DNA of 64,000 bases from Colimorpha_A sp045543555 (GTDB taxonomy: Bacteria; Bacillota; Clostridia; Oscillospirales; CAG-272). The DNA is taken from contig JAZQMQ010000016.1 in assembly GCA_045543555.1 (NCBI GenBank), positions 159,678 through 223,677 of the forward strand, given 5' to 3'. A program made the position numbers and the translations under genes. This document shows, in pieces, positions 7,892-17,692 of the stretch (position 1 is its first letter; every line of letters begins with the position of its first letter). A model generated the notes under the pieces. That model was not told the origin of the DNA and did no database searches. It worked only from the letters and a program-made list of their open reading frames with translations.

Positions 7892-8839
7892 TCATTTATT
7901 GTCTTTATTCTCGTCAACGACCGAAAGAAGAAATTCCTCACAAGCCTTTGAGCAGCCTTCCTCGTCGATTATGTAGCTTAAACCGTGCTTTGCACCGGGA
8001 ACAATGAATATTCTGCTGTACTCGGGGCGTGCATTGTATGCGGCAAGTGACATTTCGTGAGGAACGAAATCATCGTCCTGGCCGTGAATATAGAATATAG
8101 GGAGGGTGGTTTTCTTAACGGATTCAACGGTTGAGCATTCTGTGAGCGAAAAGCCTGCCCAGAATTTAACTGCCGGGATCATAAGGTAGAGAAGCGGGAA
8201 TTTGGGAATATGCATATCCTTTTTTGCAACGTGGGCGACGATATCGAAGGGGGATGAAAATCCGCAGTCCGCCATGATACCGACGACGTTTTTTGGAATA
8301 TCCGGCTCGGATGCCGCCATCAGAACGGTGGTTGCGCCCATTGAAAGACCGTCTAAAACAATTTTTATGTCATCACCGAAGATTTTTATCAGGTGATGAG
8401 CCCAACTTATGCAGTCTCTTTTTTCCTTGACACCAAAAGTTATCCATTTACCCTCACTTTTTCCGTGACATCTCTGATTTACAATAAGTACATTGTATCC
8501 TAGAGACAGAAACTGTCCCAGCGCACACATGAAATCCTCGGGAGACGAACGATATCCGTGCATACAGATCAGGTATCTGCCCATATCCTTTTCCGTGCGG
8601 TAAAATTGTCCCACAAGCTTGAGCCCGTCAAATGATGTTATTTCCATCTCCTCATAAGGTGTATTTCTCATTTTATTTCTGCCGTCCTCGATCTTTTTCA
8701 GCAGATCCGGACGGTCGCGGAGAACGTGCTCGATGCTGTAGACACCTCCGCCCATTGAAAAATTGGTTTTTGTGAAATAATACAGTACGGCGATGATGAT
8801 TAATACAATAATTATAACGCCAATAATGATGTAAGGCAA
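7892..8839 (-). CDS. Membrane-anchored alpha/beta hydrolase
   Basis: This 315-residue protein has an N-terminal membrane helix (residues about 2-22) and a serine hydrolase fold. Visible elements are the oxyanion region CMHGYRSSPEDF, the nucleophile elbow GLSMG, the acid loop HGQDDDFVP and the catalytic His in GAKHGLSY. It resembles family proteins annotated as alpha/beta hydrolase or prolyl oligopeptidase-like; the substrate is unknown. The start is TTG at 8839, behind AGGAAGGG. A TTGAAA-17-TAGAAT promoter lies just upstream. Confidence 0.88.
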   Translation of the reverse strand: MPYIIIGVIIIVLIIIAVLYYFTKTNFSMGGGVYSIEHVLRDRPDLLKKIEDGRNKMRNTPYEEMEITSFDGLKLVGQFYRTEKDMGRYLICMHGYRSSPEDFMCALGQFLSLGYNVLIVNQRCHGKSEGKWITFGVKEKRDCISWAHHLIKIFGDDIKIVLDGLSMGATTVLMAASEPDIPKNVVGIMADCGFSSPFDIVAHVAKKDMHIPKFPLLYLMIPAVKFWAGFSLTECSTVESVKKTTLPIFYIHGQDDDFVPHEMSLAAYNARPEYSRIFIVPGAKHGLSYIIDEEGCSKACEEFLLSVVDENKDNK

Positions 8840-8873
8840 ACTTTACCCTTCCTTCTTTTTGTAGCTACTTTGC

Positions 8874-8902
8874 ATTCTATCACAAACAGAGCCTTTTTTC
8901 AA
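8874..8902 (-). promoter_or_regulatory. Sigma-A promoter for the hydrolase
   Basis: On the minus strand: TTGAAA, 17 bases, TAGAAT, about 35 bases before the TTG start. Confidence 0.6.
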
Positions 8903-8949
8903 CAGAAAAAATATTTTTTTGAATTTTTAAAAGTTTTTTTGAAAAACTA

Positions 8950-8978
8950 TTGCATTATCGAAAAGCTTGTGTTATAAT
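8950..8978 (+). promoter_or_regulatory. Sigma-A promoter for rpmE
   Basis: TTGCAT, 17 bases, TATAAT, about 40 bases before the rpmE ATG. Confidence 0.7.
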
Positions 8979-9018
8979 TATTCGTACTGTAAATATTTTA
9001 TTGATAAGAGGTGCCATA

Positions 9019-9225
9019 ATGAAAGCAGGAATACATCCCGAATACAAGGAAGTCACTGTAAAGTGCGCTTGCGGTGAAGAATTCGTGACCCGCTCCACTA
9101 AGGACAGCATCCGCGTCGAAATTTGCTCGAAGTGCCATCCGTACTTCACAGGTAAGCAGAAGTTCGTAGACGCAGGCGGACGTGTTGATAAGTTCAAGAG
9201 ACGTCTTCAGGCTGCAGGAAAGTAA
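9019..9225 (+). CDS. rpmE: 50S ribosomal protein L31
   Basis: This 68-residue protein is a zinc-type (C+) L31 with CACGEEF and CSKCHPYFTGKQ, ending in RVDKFKRRLQ. The start at ATG 9019 follows AAGAGGTG; an earlier in-frame start at 8950 would place translation within the promoter. L31 sits at the central protuberance bridging the subunits. It is monocistronic, followed by a terminator. Confidence 0.97.
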   Translation: MKAGIHPEYKEVTVKCACGEEFVTRSTKDSIRVEICSKCHPYFTGKQKFVDAGGRVDKFKRRLQAAGK

Positions 9226-9281
9226 TAAGGGAACGAACACGCCGTCTTCCGCTCGTTTATGCGGTTAACGGTGTAGAGAAG

Positions 9282-9314
9282 GGAGACAGAGCCGCACGTT
9301 CTGTCTCCTTTTTT
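9282..9314 (+). terminator. Rho-independent terminator after rpmE
   Basis: GGAGACAGA, 9-base loop, TCTGTCTCC, then TTTTTT. Confidence 0.88.
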
Positions 9315-9341
9315 GTACAAATCTAAAAGGAGTTGATACTT

Positions 9342-10643
9342 TTGGAAATCAACGAAAAAATAGATATAGAAAAAGCTGCCATCGTATCTGTTATAACATA
9401 CGACAATCCCGCGGACGAGTGTGAAGCTTCGCTTGATGAGCTTGAGAGATTGCTTGATACTGCCGGCGGTAAGGTCGTTATACGAATGGTACAGAACAAA
9501 GAGAATCCCGATGTTCGCACCTATCTGGGAAGCGGAAAAATGAAGGAGCTTGCAGATCTTTGCCGCAGCGAAGAGGCTACTCTTGTTGTTTGTGACACCG
9601 AGCTTTCACCTTCCCAAATAAGAAACATGGAAGAGGCGCTTGAAGGAAGCGAGGGAGATAAGGAAAAGCCTATAAGGGTCATTGACAGATCAATGCTTAT
9701 TCTTGATATTTTTGCTCTCCACGCAACGAGCGCAGAGGGTAAGCTTCAGGTCGAGCTTGCCCAGCTTAAATATACAGTCCCGCGTCTTATCGGTCAGGGA
9801 CTTGCTCTTTCCCGTCAGGGAGGAAGCGGAAGTATAGCCGCAAGAGGACCGGGTGAAACGAAGCTTGAAAGCGATAAACGCCATATAAAAAGACGCATGC
9901 AGGCACTTAGCGAGGAGCTTGAGGCTCTGGAGCAGAGAAGGGCGACCCAACGAAAGCAGAGGGATCGCTCGGGAATCTGCAAGGTTGCCATCGTTGGCTA
10001 TACAAACGCGGGAAAATCCACGCTTCTAAACCGCCTGACCGATGCGGGAATACTTGCCGAGGACAAGCTTTTTGCAACTCTGGACCCTACGACGAGAAAA
10101 TTTGCACTTCCCGATGGAACCGAAATACTCCTTGTTGACACAGTTGGATTTATAAGAAATCTTCCTCACCATTTGATAAAGGCGTTCCGTTCAACGTTGG
10201 ATGAGGCGGCTTATTCAGACATAGTAGTTATGATGACCGATGCTTCGGATAAAGAAAATCAGGCACAGTTGGCTGTAACAGAGGGACTTTTAAGCGAGCT
10301 GAAGGCATCGGATAAGCCCACACTCTGCGTTTTTAACAAGTGTGATAAGGAGGGCGATGAGATACCGCTTCCGCCAAAGAGTGTGCCGAGAGAGAACGTG
10401 TTCTATGTTTCTGCTAAAACAGGTCAGGGTATTGATGCCCTTATTTCAAGACTCGCTGAAATAGTGAATGAAAGCACATCGCGACTTGTGTTTGAGATAC
10501 CGATGTCAAGACAGGACGAGGTTGCAAAGCTCTACCGTCTTGCGAAGGTCGAGGAAGTAAGCTATGAGGGAGAAAACACAATAGTAACTGCCGTCTGTGA
10601 TGCAAGAGCAAAGGGGACCTTTGAAAAATGGCTGAAGAAATGA
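9342..10643 (+). CDS. hflX: GTPase HflX
   Basis: A ribosome-associated GTPase that rescues or splits stalled ribosomes. The N-terminal HflX domain is followed by a glycine-rich linker (LSRQGGSGSIAARGPGETKLE) and the G domain: G1 GYTNAGKST, G2 DPTTRK, G3 DTVGFIRN, G4 NKCD, G5 SAKTG. Length is 433 residues from the TTG at 9342, which is 9 bases after AAAAGGAG; the in-frame TTG at 9333 directly abuts that site and is too close. It overlaps yigZ, so the two are co-expressed. Confidence 0.95.
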   Translation: MEINEKIDIEKAAIVSVITYDNPADECEASLDELERLLDTAGGKVVIRMVQNKENPDVRTYLGSGKMKELADLCRSEEATLVVCDTELSPSQIRNMEEALEGSEGDKEKPIRVIDRSMLILDIFALHATSAEGKLQVELAQLKYTVPRLIGQGLALSRQGGSGSIAARGPGETKLESDKRHIKRRMQALSEELEALEQRRATQRKQRDRSGICKVAIVGYTNAGKSTLLNRLTDAGILAEDKLFATLDPTTRKFALPDGTEILLVDTVGFIRNLPHHLIKAFRSTLDEAAYSDIVVMMTDASDKENQAQLAVTEGLLSELKASDKPTLCVFNKCDKEGDEIPLPPKSVPRENVFYVSAKTGQGIDALISRLAEIVNESTSRLVFEIPMSRQDEVAKLYRLAKVEEVSYEGENTIVTAVCDARAKGTFEKWLKK

Positions 10644-11254
10644 AAAGAGTGACCCTGCTTAAAAGCGGGACAGCGACTCTTGTTGAAAAAAAGTCTGAAT
10701 TTATAGGCTACGCCTGCCCCGTAATGAGCGAGGAAGAAGCTATAGATTTCGTCAAGAGCATAAAAAAGAAGCACGCTGATGCCCGTCACAACGTGTATGC
10801 GTACATGATCGGTCAGAACATCGCGCGCTATTCCGATGACGGTGAACCACAGGGAACTGCGGGTATTCCGGTCCTTGACGTTATAAGAAAAAGCGGCTTT
10901 ACCGATGCGGTTATAGTAGTAACGAGGTATTTCGGTGGCATATTGCTTGGCGCGGGAGGGCTTGTAAGGGCATATTCCGCGGCAGCTAAAATGGCTGTGG
11001 ATAATGCGGAAATTGTAACTTATAATTCTTATACGGTATTCGATCTAAAGGTGAACTACACCGATTACGGTAAGCTTACCGTTCTTCTTGCAAATTACGA
11101 TCCGATAAACGACGGAATCGATTTTGCAGAGAGAGTGACCCTGTCTTTAGCGCTTCCTGCGGATAAGTATGAAGCGTTCACGGAAGAAGGAATGGAGATT
11201 ACAGCCGGGAGAGCGGAGATCGTTCATAAAGGAACCCGATTTGACAAACAATAA
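10628..11254 (+). CDS. YigZ/IMPACT family protein
   Basis: This UPF0029 family protein of 208 residues has an N-terminal IMPACT domain (RHNVYAYMIG, DDGEPQGTAGIPVL, VTRYFGGILLGAGGLVRAYS) and a C-terminal DUF1949-like domain. Homologues affect translation regulation, but the bacterial role is uncertain. The start at 10628 overlaps hflX by 16 bases and has GGGGA upstream; ATG 10640, overlapping the hflX stop as ATGA, is an alternative and would shorten the protein by four residues. Confidence 0.93.
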   Translation: MAEEMKRVTLLKSGTATLVEKKSEFIGYACPVMSEEEAIDFVKSIKKKHADARHNVYAYMIGQNIARYSDDGEPQGTAGIPVLDVIRKSGFTDAVIVVTRYFGGILLGAGGLVRAYSAAAKMAVDNAEIVTYNSYTVFDLKVNYTDYGKLTVLLANYDPINDGIDFAERVTLSLALPADKYEAFTEEGMEITAGRAEIVHKGTRFDKQ

Positions 11255-11255
11255 C

Positions 11256-11290
11256 AAAAAAGGGAACGCCGTCGGCGTTCCCTATAAAAA
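11256..11290 (+). terminator. Rho-independent terminator
   Basis: GGGAACGCC-GTC-GGCGTTCCC with A-run before and TATAAAAA after. It ends the hflX-yigZ unit; the weak T tract lowers confidence. Confidence 0.7.
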
Positions 11291-11361
11291 GACTTAAAAA
11301 AAGAGGACTTTTTTAAAAATCTGCGTATATTAATAGTATAATAACTATTTAGGAGTGCTAT

Positions 11362-12348
11362 ATGACAGTATCCGAATTGATCTATGAGCGCGAAAAACAG
11401 AGCCTTTCTCCCTTTGCATGCTTAACCGAAAACAGCAGGGGCAGGGAGGAGCCGATCAATAAGTGCGAATTAAGAGGTGAATTTCAGCGCGACCGCGACA
11501 GAATAATACATTCCAAGGCATTCAGACGCTTGATGCATAAAACGCAGGTATTTCTGTCTCCCGAGGCTGATCACTACCGCACGCGTTTAACACATACTTT
11601 GGAAGTGTCGCAGGTCGCAAGAACCATAGCAAGAGCTCTGCGATTGAATGAGGATCTGTGCGAGGCGATCGCTTTGGGGCACGATTTGGGACACACACCC
11701 TTCGGCCATGCGGGTGAAAGAGTGTTAAGACGTTGCTACGATCCTTCCTTTGCACACTATGATCAGAGCATCAGAGTTGCAGAAAAGCTCGAAAGACTGA
11801 ATCTCACTTGGGAGGTCCGCGACGGTATAAAGCATCACACAAAGGGCGGAGCATCAACCCTTGAGGGACAGATAATCCTCGAAGCTGACCACATAGCGTA
11901 CATCAATCACGATATAGATGATGCTGTTCGCGCGGGGATACTTTGCTACGATGATCTCCCCAAAAGCCTGATGTACGGTCTGGGTGTTTCTCACGGAGAG
12001 CGTATCGACAGAATGGTCAGAAGTATCATCAAGGCAAGTGAGGGACGACCTGTTATAGAAATGGAGCCGCATATCAGAAAAATGACGGACGAGCTTCACG
12101 CATTTCTTTTCGAGAACGTCTACTATAATCCCGTTGCCAAGGGCGAGGAGGGTAAGGCAGAGGAGATGCTTGAAAGACTCTACGACTATTTCTACAAAAA
12201 TCCCGATCGTCTTCCCGCGGAGCACAAGAAAACCGTTGAGGAAGAAGGCGTTGGACGTGCGGTCTGCGATTACATTGCGTGTATGACCGACCGTTACGCA
12301 GTTAATCTGTATAAAAAGCTGTTTATTCCGGACCCCTGGAGGGGATGA
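11362..12348 (+). CDS. dgt: dGTP triphosphohydrolase-like HD protein
   Basis: This 328-residue protein hydrolyses deoxynucleoside triphosphates to nucleoside and triphosphate. HD-domain metal ligands are visible in HTLEVSQVARTI, ALGHDLGHTPFGHAGE and HHTKGG, and the N-terminal signature is DRDRIIHSKAFRRLMHKTQVF. A TATAAT at 11337 and TAGGAGTG precede the ATG. It is the first gene of the dgt-dnaG-rpoD block, a frequent arrangement in Clostridia. Confidence 0.94.
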   Translation: MTVSELIYEREKQSLSPFACLTENSRGREEPINKCELRGEFQRDRDRIIHSKAFRRLMHKTQVFLSPEADHYRTRLTHTLEVSQVARTIARALRLNEDLCEAIALGHDLGHTPFGHAGERVLRRCYDPSFAHYDQSIRVAEKLERLNLTWEVRDGIKHHTKGGASTLEGQIILEADHIAYINHDIDDAVRAGILCYDDLPKSLMYGLGVSHGERIDRMVRSIIKASEGRPVIEMEPHIRKMTDELHAFLFENVYYNPVAKGEEGKAEEMLERLYDYFYKNPDRLPAEHKKTVEEEGVGRAVCDYIACMTDRYAVNLYKKLFIPDPWRG

Positions 12349-12372
12349 TATAAAATTGAAGGGAGGGAAAAT

Positions 12373-14109
12373 ATGATCTCTCAACAGATAATCGAAGAAA
12401 TAAAATACCGCAACGATATTGAGGAGGTCATAGGCTCGGTTGTCTCCCTTAAGCGTGCGGGAACAAATCTTAACGGGCTTTGTCCGTTCCACAGCGAGAA
12501 AACTCCTTCATTTACAGTTTTCACGGGTACAAAATCATTCTATTGCTTCGGATGCGGAGCGGGCGGTGACGTCGTATCCTTCGTGATGAGAACGGACAAT
12601 CTAACGTACGTTGACGCACTGCGAACACTTGCAAAGCGAGTTGGCATAGAGATACCCGAGGATGAGGGCGAGAAGCAGAGCGGAGTAAAACGAGAGCGCC
12701 TTGTTTTGATGAACCGTGATGCCGCAAGATTTTTTCACGAATCGCTTAAAAAGAGCCGAGAGGCTCAAGCGTACGTTACAAAAAGAAGGCTCTCACCTTC
12801 ACTTATAACCCATTTCGGAATAGGATATGCCCCAAACGATTTTGAAGCGCTTGCGAAGCACTTGCGGTCAAAGGGCTATACCCAAGAAGAAATGAAGGAA
12901 GGATTTCTTTGCTCAATAAGTAAGAAAAACGGAAAATCATATGACATTTTCCGCAATAGAATCATGTTTCCAATAATAGACGTAAAGGGAGATATAATCG
13001 GCTTTGGAGGACGAACTATAGGAAATGATCCGAATGAGAGCAAATATATAAATACAAACGATACACCGGCTTTTAATAAAAGAAGAAATCTTTTCGCACT
13101 GAACTACGCAAAAAATTATTGCGCAGAGCAGATGATCCTTTGTGAAGGATATATGGACGTGATTAGCCTGCATGCTGCAGGTTTTACAAATGCAGTAGCA
13201 TCCTGCGGAACTGCATTTACACCCGATCAGGCGAGACTTATGAAGCGATATACCAAGTCTGTGCTTATTTGCTTTGATGCGGATGAGGCGGGACAAAGAA
13301 ATGCCGATAAGGTGTTTAAGCTGCTTTCGGAGGTCGGACTTGAAGCGAAGCTCCTGAAGGTTGAAAACGCAAAGGACCCGGACGAGTATATTCAAAAATT
13401 CGGGAAAGACGGCTTCTCGATGCTTATGAACAAAAGCAGAAGCCGGTTCGATTTCAAGTTTTCGGGCATACTATCAAAATACGATCTTGAAAATCTTGAT
13501 GACAGGATCAAGGCTGCAGACGAATTTGCAGAGCTTCTTTCGGGCACCTGGTCGGAGGTCGAACGCGACGTGCATTCGCGGCAAATTGCCGATAAGCTGT
13601 CGATTTCTCTCGAAAGCTTCAAAAACGACGTAAAAAGAAAGATAAATAAACGCGCAAAGTCGGAAAAAAATGAATTTAACCGAAACGTACTTCTTACGAC
13701 CGAGGGATACGGCGACAGGATAAACCCCGACCGTATCAGAAATCAAGGCGCCGCAGGTGCGGAGGACGCAATACTCGGAATTCTCGCCATATATCCGGAG
13801 CTTATTCCCGAGGCGATTTCCAAGCTTAATATTTCAGCCGACGATTTTGTTACAGAGTTTAACAAAAGAGTGTTTGAAAAAATGGCTGAGCTTGGATCGG
13901 GATTTGATCTTGGGCTTCTGGGAGAAACGTTTGAGCAGGAAGAGATATCAAGAATAGTTAAAAATTCGGTGTCAAGGCAATCGCTGACAGAAAATAATAT
14001 TAAAGTGGTTAGTGACTGTCTGACTCGTTTAAGAAGCATAAAACAAAAAGATAATCTTTCACTTGAGGAACTGATCGCAAGTAAGAGAATAAAAAACGAA
14101 GGGAAATAA
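12373..14109 (+). CDS. dnaG: DNA primase
   Basis: Makes RNA primers at the replication fork. The 578 residues include a CHC2 zinc finger (CPFHSEKTPSF...FYCFGCGAGG, residues about 37-62), the primase core FRNRIMFPI, the Toprim motifs EGYMD and CFDADEAGQ, and a short helical C-terminal region where DnaB would dock. GGGAGGG precedes ATG 12373. Confidence 0.97.
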   Translation: MISQQIIEEIKYRNDIEEVIGSVVSLKRAGTNLNGLCPFHSEKTPSFTVFTGTKSFYCFGCGAGGDVVSFVMRTDNLTYVDALRTLAKRVGIEIPEDEGEKQSGVKRERLVLMNRDAARFFHESLKKSREAQAYVTKRRLSPSLITHFGIGYAPNDFEALAKHLRSKGYTQEEMKEGFLCSISKKNGKSYDIFRNRIMFPIIDVKGDIIGFGGRTIGNDPNESKYINTNDTPAFNKRRNLFALNYAKNYCAEQMILCEGYMDVISLHAAGFTNAVASCGTAFTPDQARLMKRYTKSVLICFDADEAGQRNADKVFKLLSEVGLEAKLLKVENAKDPDEYIQKFGKDGFSMLMNKSRSRFDFKFSGILSKYDLENLDDRIKAADEFAELLSGTWSEVERDVHSRQIADKLSISLESFKNDVKRKINKRAKSEKNEFNRNVLLTTEGYGDRINPDRIRNQGAAGAEDAILGILAIYPELIPEAISKLNISADDFVTEFNKRVFEKMAELGSGFDLGLLGETFEQEEISRIVKNSVSRQSLTENNIKVVSDCLTRLRSIKQKDNLSLEELIASKRIKNEGK

Positions 14110-14130
14110 CCCATACGGGATGGAGGAAAT

Positions 14131-15258
14131 ATGAACAATAACAATAATAACAGCGTAGAATCAACAAGCGGTGAGAAAAAATTTGAAGTCCGCGATCTGA
14201 TTGAAAAGGGTAAGGCCAAAGGATCTCTTTCCAGCTCTGAGATAATGGAGGCAATCGAGGACGTGGATTACGACCTCGAACAGATCGAAAAGCTATATGA
14301 AACCCTTGAGAGTATGGGAATTGAGGTTACAGGATATCTCGACGCTCCCGAATTTCAGGCAATCGAAAACGACGTTGAGCGTTACGAAAGTGCCGAAGAT
14401 ATGGAAAAGATGCTCGCTCAGGAGGGACTTTCCATCGATGACCCCGTGCGTATGTATCTTAAGGAGATCGGTATCGTGCCGCTTCTTGATTCCGAGCGCG
14501 AGCTTTATCTTGCCGAAAGAATGTCAGAGGGCGACAGAGCCGCAAAGGACGAGCTTGTAAGAGCTAACCTTCGTCTTGTCGTAAGTATTGCAAAGAGATA
14601 CGTTGGAAAGGGAATGTTCTTCCTCGATCTCATTCAGGAGGGTAACCTCGGTCTTATGAAGGCGGTTGAAAAGTTCGACTACCGTAAGGGATATAAGTTC
14701 TCAACTTATGCAACTTGGTGGATAAGACAGGCTATAACCAGAGCTATTGCCGATCAGGCGAGAACAATACGTATTCCCGTGCACATGGTTGAGACCATTC
14801 ATAAGGTGTCGCGTATTCAAAGACAGCTTCTCCAAGAGCTTGGCCACGAAGCAAGCGCTGAAGAGGTTGCAGAGCACCTTGGTATGAGCGCGGAGAAGGT
14901 CAGGGAGATCATGAAGATATCGCAGGATCCGGTATCTCTTGAAATGCCCATAGGTGAAGAGGAAGATTCCCATCTTGGAGATTTCATCGAGGACGATTCC
15001 AACCCCGCACCCGCAGAGGCTGCTGCGCAGAGACTCTTGAGTGAACAGCTTAATGAGGTGCTTCACACCTTAACTCCCCGTGAGGAGCAGGTCCTCAAGC
15101 TCCGTTTCGGCCTTGTTGACGGCAGAGCAAGGACTCTTGAGGAGGTTGGTAAGGCGTTCCATATAACAAGAGAGCGTATCAGACAGATAGAGGCAAAGGC
15201 ACTCCGTAAGCTCCGTCACCCCAGCCGTTCCAAGAGACTTCGTGATTATCTCGATTGA
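14131..15258 (+). CDS. rpoD: Housekeeping sigma factor SigA/RpoD
   Basis: Primary sigma-70 factor of 375 residues. It has a region 1.1-like N terminus, region 1.2-2 (DPVRMYLKEIG, YKFSTYATWWIRQAITRAI), region 3, and region 4 with the helix-turn-helix TLEEVGKAFHITRERIRQIE. It explains the TTGACA/TATAAT promoters seen throughout the window. GGAGG lies 9 bases before ATG, and the gene follows dnaG by 21 bases, so the two are cotranscribed. No clear terminator follows. Confidence 0.98.
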   Translation: MNNNNNNSVESTSGEKKFEVRDLIEKGKAKGSLSSSEIMEAIEDVDYDLEQIEKLYETLESMGIEVTGYLDAPEFQAIENDVERYESAEDMEKMLAQEGLSIDDPVRMYLKEIGIVPLLDSERELYLAERMSEGDRAAKDELVRANLRLVVSIAKRYVGKGMFFLDLIQEGNLGLMKAVEKFDYRKGYKFSTYATWWIRQAITRAIADQARTIRIPVHMVETIHKVSRIQRQLLQELGHEASAEEVAEHLGMSAEKVREIMKISQDPVSLEMPIGEEEDSHLGDFIEDDSNPAPAEAAAQRLLSEQLNEVLHTLTPREEQVLKLRFGLVDGRARTLEEVGKAFHITRERIRQIEAKALRKLRHPSRSKRLRDYLD

Positions 15259-15432
15259 TTGTGTTACATTGACAAAAAATCACGTTTATTTTAATGCATA
15301 ATGCCGAAAACGATGGTGAATGTGCATAATATGTTAGCACCAAAGTTGTGCAATGTACACTATTCATCGCCAAAGCTTGCACAAACAAGGGCTTATGTAT
15401 GAAAAATGCAGTTTTGTAATGATAAAATCACC

Positions 15433-15461
15433 TTGACAGAATCGCTAATTTGTAGTAAAAT
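15433..15461 (+). promoter_or_regulatory. Strong sigma-A promoter
   Basis: TTGACA, 17 bases, TAAAAT, about 57 bases before the lipoprotein ATG. The rest of 15259-15517 holds only imperfect short inverted repeats. Confidence 0.75.
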
Positions 15462-15517
15462 ATAAGTTGTAGTATTATACATACGCGGAATTATCCGCTA
15501 TCAGGAGGAACCCCATA

Positions 15518-17623
15518 ATGAAAAAAAGACTTTTAGGCTTAATTTTGGCTCTCACTTGCCTGCTTCTTCCCGTTCTTACCTCGTGTGCCAGTGGCGAGGA
15601 TTACGTGGCAACCGCAAAGGTGAAGCCTATGACCATCACTCTCTACGGAATAACCGGAGAGAGCACCACCGAGAAAGCAATTCTTGAGGTTCAGGATTCT
15701 CTCAACATGTACACCGAGGGTAATCTCAGCACCAGAGTTCTTCTTCGTCTGTTCACTGAGGATGAGTACTATGAAAAGCTTGATGAAGCTATTGCAGCGG
15801 CTCAGGCTTATAAGGAAGCGCAGAAGAACAAGGACAAGGACAAGGTTACCACCGATAATAAAGACAAGGACAACAAGGAAGAAGAGACCAAGCCCGATAG
15901 ATTCGATGTTGTATTCGATGAAGAAAAGGGCACTCAGGTCGATATCTTCATGGTTCGCGGAGCTGATAAGCTTCAGGAATATGTGGGAAATAAGATCGCT
16001 ACATCTGTAAAGGTGGCAGAGAAGAGCAGTATCATCGGAAAATACATATCCTCCAGATATCTCGCCCTTGCAAGTAAAGGTACTCCTACCAGCGGCGGCA
16101 ACATGGATACCAAGGCAACCCTTTTCGGAATTCCCTGTAACTATGTTGTAGGTGATTACACTTATCTTCTTGTCAATAAGGAAATCGCGGATAATTATGG
16201 CTATGCGGCACAGGACGTTGATACTCTTGATGAGCTTGTAAACTTCCTCGACGACGCGGCAAAAGATTACAGCGACTACACTACTCTCTACAATGCCCCT
16301 GAAATCAAAGTTGAAACTATCGGTACATCGCTTATCGGCGGAATCATTCCCTCCGATGCTAACGCATTTTCCGCTATCCAGCTCGGCAACCTCCTTGCTG
16401 ACAGCGCTTTTGTAAACTTCCACAAGAATCTTAACCTCTTTAAGACTAAGGGCTATATCACCGAGGGTGATGCATATTCGCTCCCTGAGGGTAAAAAGAT
16501 TGCTGCTGCATTTGTTAAGGGTAACGCAGCACTCCCCGAGCAGTATAAGGATGAATATATCGTAGTTCCTTATGCAAAGCCTGTTGTTGAGGATCTCGGA
16601 ACCGTATTCTGCGTAAGCACTCTCGCAGCAAATAGCGCACGTTGCCTTGAGGTTATCAGCGCATTAATGACTAATCCCACCTACCGCAATACCCTTCAGT
16701 ACGGTGTTGAAAACGTTCACTATAAGGTTAATGACTATACTCATGAGCTTGAGATCATAAGCGACGATTACAGCATGAGCTACGGCGACACAGGTAATAT
16801 GTTCATTCTTGAGCCCAATACCTCCATGAGCAAGGAAATGCTTGCACTTGCTGCAAATGATTGGGCACTTGCAAAGCAGCAGTACCGTGATGCGATAGTG
16901 AATCCCTTGACCACTCCTTTGATGAAGTTCGCGCTTAACTATTACGACGAGACCAACTACGTAAGCGGTGGATGGTATAAGGCTACATTCGACGCAAATA
17001 TTGCAGAGCTTATTTCAAAAGAAATAGAAACTGACGAATTTGCTGAGAAGCTTGATGCTGCAATTGCCAAGGCAAAGGAAGCGGCTGAGGAAAAGGGCGG
17101 AAAGTTCGACGAAGTCAAATTTAGAGAAAAGTATGTAAAGGACTTTGAAAAGGATTTCAGTAAGCTTTATAAGGCAGTGCTTAACGGCAAGGTTGCCAAT
17201 ACTGTTGAATCTCTCCTCAAAGAACCTGCTTACAAGAATGCTATGAACGAAGCAATTGATGCAGCTAAGGCTGAGGCAACGGCAAACGGCACGGAATTTG
17301 ACGAAGAGAAGTTTAAGGAGCAGTACAAGAAGGATCTTGAGGCTGATATAAAGAAGAATCACACATTCGAGTATAAAATCGGCTATACTGCCGACCTTAT
17401 GGAAGAGATCGCAGAGATCAATGAGGAATTCTTAAACAAGTTCATGGCATACGATGCTGAATCGGGTCTTACCTTCGAGGAGCATGCAGCGGCTGTTGCT
17501 GCAGAGTATGCAGAGAATAAGAGCGTTAAGGTAATGATCGACGCTACTTGCGCAGATTCCATAGTTGCTCAGTACGTTGCATGGGCAACCGCTGCGGGTA
17601 TAAAGATAGCTCCCGCTGCATAA
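15518..17623 (+). CDS. Large lipoprotein resembling extracellular solute-binding proteins
   Basis: A signal peptide with lipobox (LTSCAS, Cys about residue 23) anchors this 701-residue protein outside the membrane. The layout is that of a family 1 solute-binding protein (KPMTITLYGITGESTTEKAI; VDIFMVRGADKL), but with a charged Lys/Asp/Glu insertion at residues about 105-130 and a helical Glu/Lys/Ala-rich C-terminal third. No ABC permease lies beside it, so it is either an orphan binding protein or something else with a related fold. AGGAGG precedes the start, and it is monocistronic with its own promoter. Confidence 0.75.
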   Translation: MKKRLLGLILALTCLLLPVLTSCASGEDYVATAKVKPMTITLYGITGESTTEKAILEVQDSLNMYTEGNLSTRVLLRLFTEDEYYEKLDEAIAAAQAYKEAQKNKDKDKVTTDNKDKDNKEEETKPDRFDVVFDEEKGTQVDIFMVRGADKLQEYVGNKIATSVKVAEKSSIIGKYISSRYLALASKGTPTSGGNMDTKATLFGIPCNYVVGDYTYLLVNKEIADNYGYAAQDVDTLDELVNFLDDAAKDYSDYTTLYNAPEIKVETIGTSLIGGIIPSDANAFSAIQLGNLLADSAFVNFHKNLNLFKTKGYITEGDAYSLPEGKKIAAAFVKGNAALPEQYKDEYIVVPYAKPVVEDLGTVFCVSTLAANSARCLEVISALMTNPTYRNTLQYGVENVHYKVNDYTHELEIISDDYSMSYGDTGNMFILEPNTSMSKEMLALAANDWALAKQQYRDAIVNPLTTPLMKFALNYYDETNYVSGGWYKATFDANIAELISKEIETDEFAEKLDAAIAKAKEAAEEKGGKFDEVKFREKYVKDFEKDFSKLYKAVLNGKVANTVESLLKEPAYKNAMNEAIDAAKAEATANGTEFDEEKFKEQYKKDLEADIKKNHTFEYKIGYTADLMEEIAEINEEFLNKFMAYDAESGLTFEEHAAAVAAEYAENKSVKVMIDATCADSIVAQYVAWATAAGIKIAPAA

Positions 17624-17640
17624 TCACATAATTAAACTTA

Positions 17641-17669
17641 TTGAGGCTGTTGCGGTGCAACAGCCTCAA
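17641..17669 (+). terminator. Hairpin after the lipoprotein gene
   Basis: TTGAGGCTGTTGC-GGT-GCAACAGCCTCAA is a perfect 13-base stem. No strong T tract follows, so termination efficiency is uncertain. Confidence 0.55.
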
Positions 17670-17692
17670 ATGAATGATATGCGGAGATAAAA